From assembly GCA_009782245.1 (NCBI GenBank), contig WRKK01000352.1, forward strand, positions 1 to 21,558: 21,558 bases of DNA, in the 5' to 3' direction. This document shows positions 20,842-21,558 of this stretch, one piece after another; the first letter of the stretch is position 1, and each line of letters opens with the position of its first letter. The translations under genes and the position numbers were made by a program. Origin of the DNA: Defluviitaleaceae bacterium. GTDB lineage: Bacteria > Bacillota > Clostridia > Lachnospirales > WQUN01. The notes under the pieces are model-generated. The model made no database searches. It had not been told where the DNA came from and worked only from the letters and a program-made list of their open reading frames with translations.

Positions 20842-21453
20842 CTAAAACACAGGCATTCTTTGCACAAAAAACGCCAAAAAGCCCAGCCCTTGCCGCATAT
20901 CTTCGTTAAACTGCACAGCGACCGTGTTATATAGCGATTGCCGTAATATTAAATCCACATCGGCAATATCCGCTAGTAGATTTTGCATTGCAAGCAAAGT
21001 TTCGTCCGAAAAGCCCAATTCTACGGCGTTTTCAAATGTTTGTTGGGCGTTTTGCGTTAAGGCGGCGTTTAGCTCGCTTAATTGCGAACTAACAGAGCCA
21101 ACCGCTGCTAGGGTTTGGTCTATGTTTCTGTGAAACTCTAGCACAAAATCTGAACTTGATACAACGGTGGGCATAATCTCGTTGGCATTTTCCGTGCTAT
21201 ACAGCCATAATACGTTGTTTGCCATGTTAATTTTGCGGTGCAGCGTTTGCTCGGTGCTGTTGCTAAAGATGCTTGCCGCCTGACTGCGTAATTGCCAAAA
21301 ACTTAAATGACTGCCCAACAATAAGCCAGCCACAACAAGAAATGCGGCTATTATAACGGCGTTTTTTGGGTCGTTAAGTTTGCTTAGCTTGGCGGTAGAG
21401 CCGAAGTTGCTAAATTTTTTTAGGTTGCTTGGTTTGGTTGGCTTAGTTGCCAT
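20842..21453 (-). CDS. Single-pass membrane protein, possibly LemA-like
   Basis: 203 aa: a Lys/Pro/Ser-rich start (ATKPTKPSNLKKFSNFGS), one membrane helix at about 31-52 (NAVIIAAFLVVAGLLLGSHL), then an all-helical domain. The C-terminal part has the order seen in LemA proteins: a long helix pair, then LRQSLYNTVAVQFNEDMRQ, then a hydrophobic turn and MPVF at the end, comparable to the YNxxVxxYN...FP region of LemA. The LemA motif around the first helix after the membrane segment is not recognisable, so this is a remote resemblance. Upstream AAAGATGG is a weak ribosome site, and the start may be coupled to an overlapping upstream frame that ends at 21443. The role in the envelope is unknown. 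Confidence 0.75.
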   Translation of the reverse strand: MATKPTKPSNLKKFSNFGSTAKLSKLNDPKNAVIIAAFLVVAGLLLGSHLSFWQLRSQAASIFSNSTEQTLHRKINMANNVLWLYSTENANEIMPTVVSSSDFVLEFHRNIDQTLAAVGSVSSQLSELNAALTQNAQQTFENAVELGFSDETLLAMQNLLADIADVDLILRQSLYNTVAVQFNEDMRQGLGFLAFFVQRMPVF

Positions 21454-21558
21454 TTTTTACACCATCTTTCTTTTGGGGTTTGTGGATTGGGTTGGGTTGT
21501 TGCGGTTTTGTTGGTGGCGGTTTTGTTGGGGACGGGCGACCGAGGACGGTCGCCCCTA
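21443..21558 (-). CDS. Possible 3' end of an upstream gene with proline-rich tail, running through a repeat hairpin
   Basis: On the minus strand a frame is open from the window edge to TAA at 21445-21443, overlapping the next gene's start by 11 bases. It reads GATVLGRPSPTKPPPTKPQQ followed by PNPIHKPQKKDGVKNGN. The Pro/Lys-rich tail is plausible for a membrane or envelope protein and echoes the KPTKPSN start of the downstream protein. The first ten residues are encoded by the dispersed palindromic repeat. Only about 38 codons are visible, so this may be chance. Confidence 0.3.
   Translation of the reverse strand, partial: GATVLGRPSPTKPPPTKPQQPNPIHKPQKKDGVKNGN
21529..21558. repeat. Dispersed palindromic repeat at the window edge, GACCG core, inverted
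   Basis: GGGCGACCG (21534-21542) and CGGTCGCCC (21547-21555) with loop AGGA, flanked by GGGGAC and CCTA. It is the exact inverse of the 1031-1052 and 15343-15364 hairpins and is cut by the window end. Confidence 0.85.

Overview
The window looks like a chromosomal segment of an uncultured, moderately AT-rich Bacillota, probably a Clostridia-type member. This rests on gene content and signals, not on a database match: strong AGGAGG-type ribosome sites, frequent TTG and GTG starts, stand-alone prephenate dehydratase, an FtsE-FtsX-PcsB-like division module behind a CdaR-type regulator, and an RsbV/RsbW/PP2C partner-switching set. No rRNA, tRNA, transposase, integrase or CRISPR array was recognised.

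Left part (1-5.7 kb, plus strand). The 3' part of an unidentified protein gene is followed by a palindromic repeat and pheA. A clear promoter (2015-2043) then opens a tight run of toxin-antitoxin-type genes: a 48-aa antitoxin-like peptide, a 92-aa RelB/DinJ-tail-like protein, a complete YafQ toxin and a short HicB. These run directly into a large hybrid histidine kinase with HisKA, HATPase, receiver and Hpt modules. A hairpin terminator ends the run.

Central part (5.7-14.4 kb, minus strand). Read 5' to 3' there is a promoter (14419-14391), a STAS antagonist, a degenerate RsbW-like protein, an intact RsbW-like kinase, a PP2C phosphatase carrying a receiver without its phospho-acceptor Asp, a CdaR/PucR-type regulator, ftsE, an array of HigB2-type toxins with HTH-less antitoxins, ftsX, and a PcsB/EnvC-like M23 peptidoglycan hydrolase. 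The spacing is mostly tight, so stress signalling, division control and the toxin genes may share transcripts. The main surprise is the roughly 2-kb toxin-antitoxin array lying between ftsE and ftsX, two genes whose products form one ABC complex.

Right part (14.5-21.6 kb). There is a minus-strand nitroreductase, a repeat-rich spacer, a minus-strand pair of a double-receiver diguanylate cyclase and a PAS hybrid histidine kinase, a divergent GH13 alpha-glucosidase with an unassigned N-terminal domain, another repeat cluster, and a LemA-like membrane protein. The last may overlap the proline-rich 3' end of a gene cut by the window edge.

Two themes run through the window. First, none of the five complete antitoxin-like proteins shows a recognisable DNA-binding domain, and all sit inside operons of other cellular genes. 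Second, a modular family of palindromic repeats (GTAGGGGCG...CGCCCG flanks, interchangeable hairpin cores, CTGCGTACA tails) occupies at least five intergenic sites.
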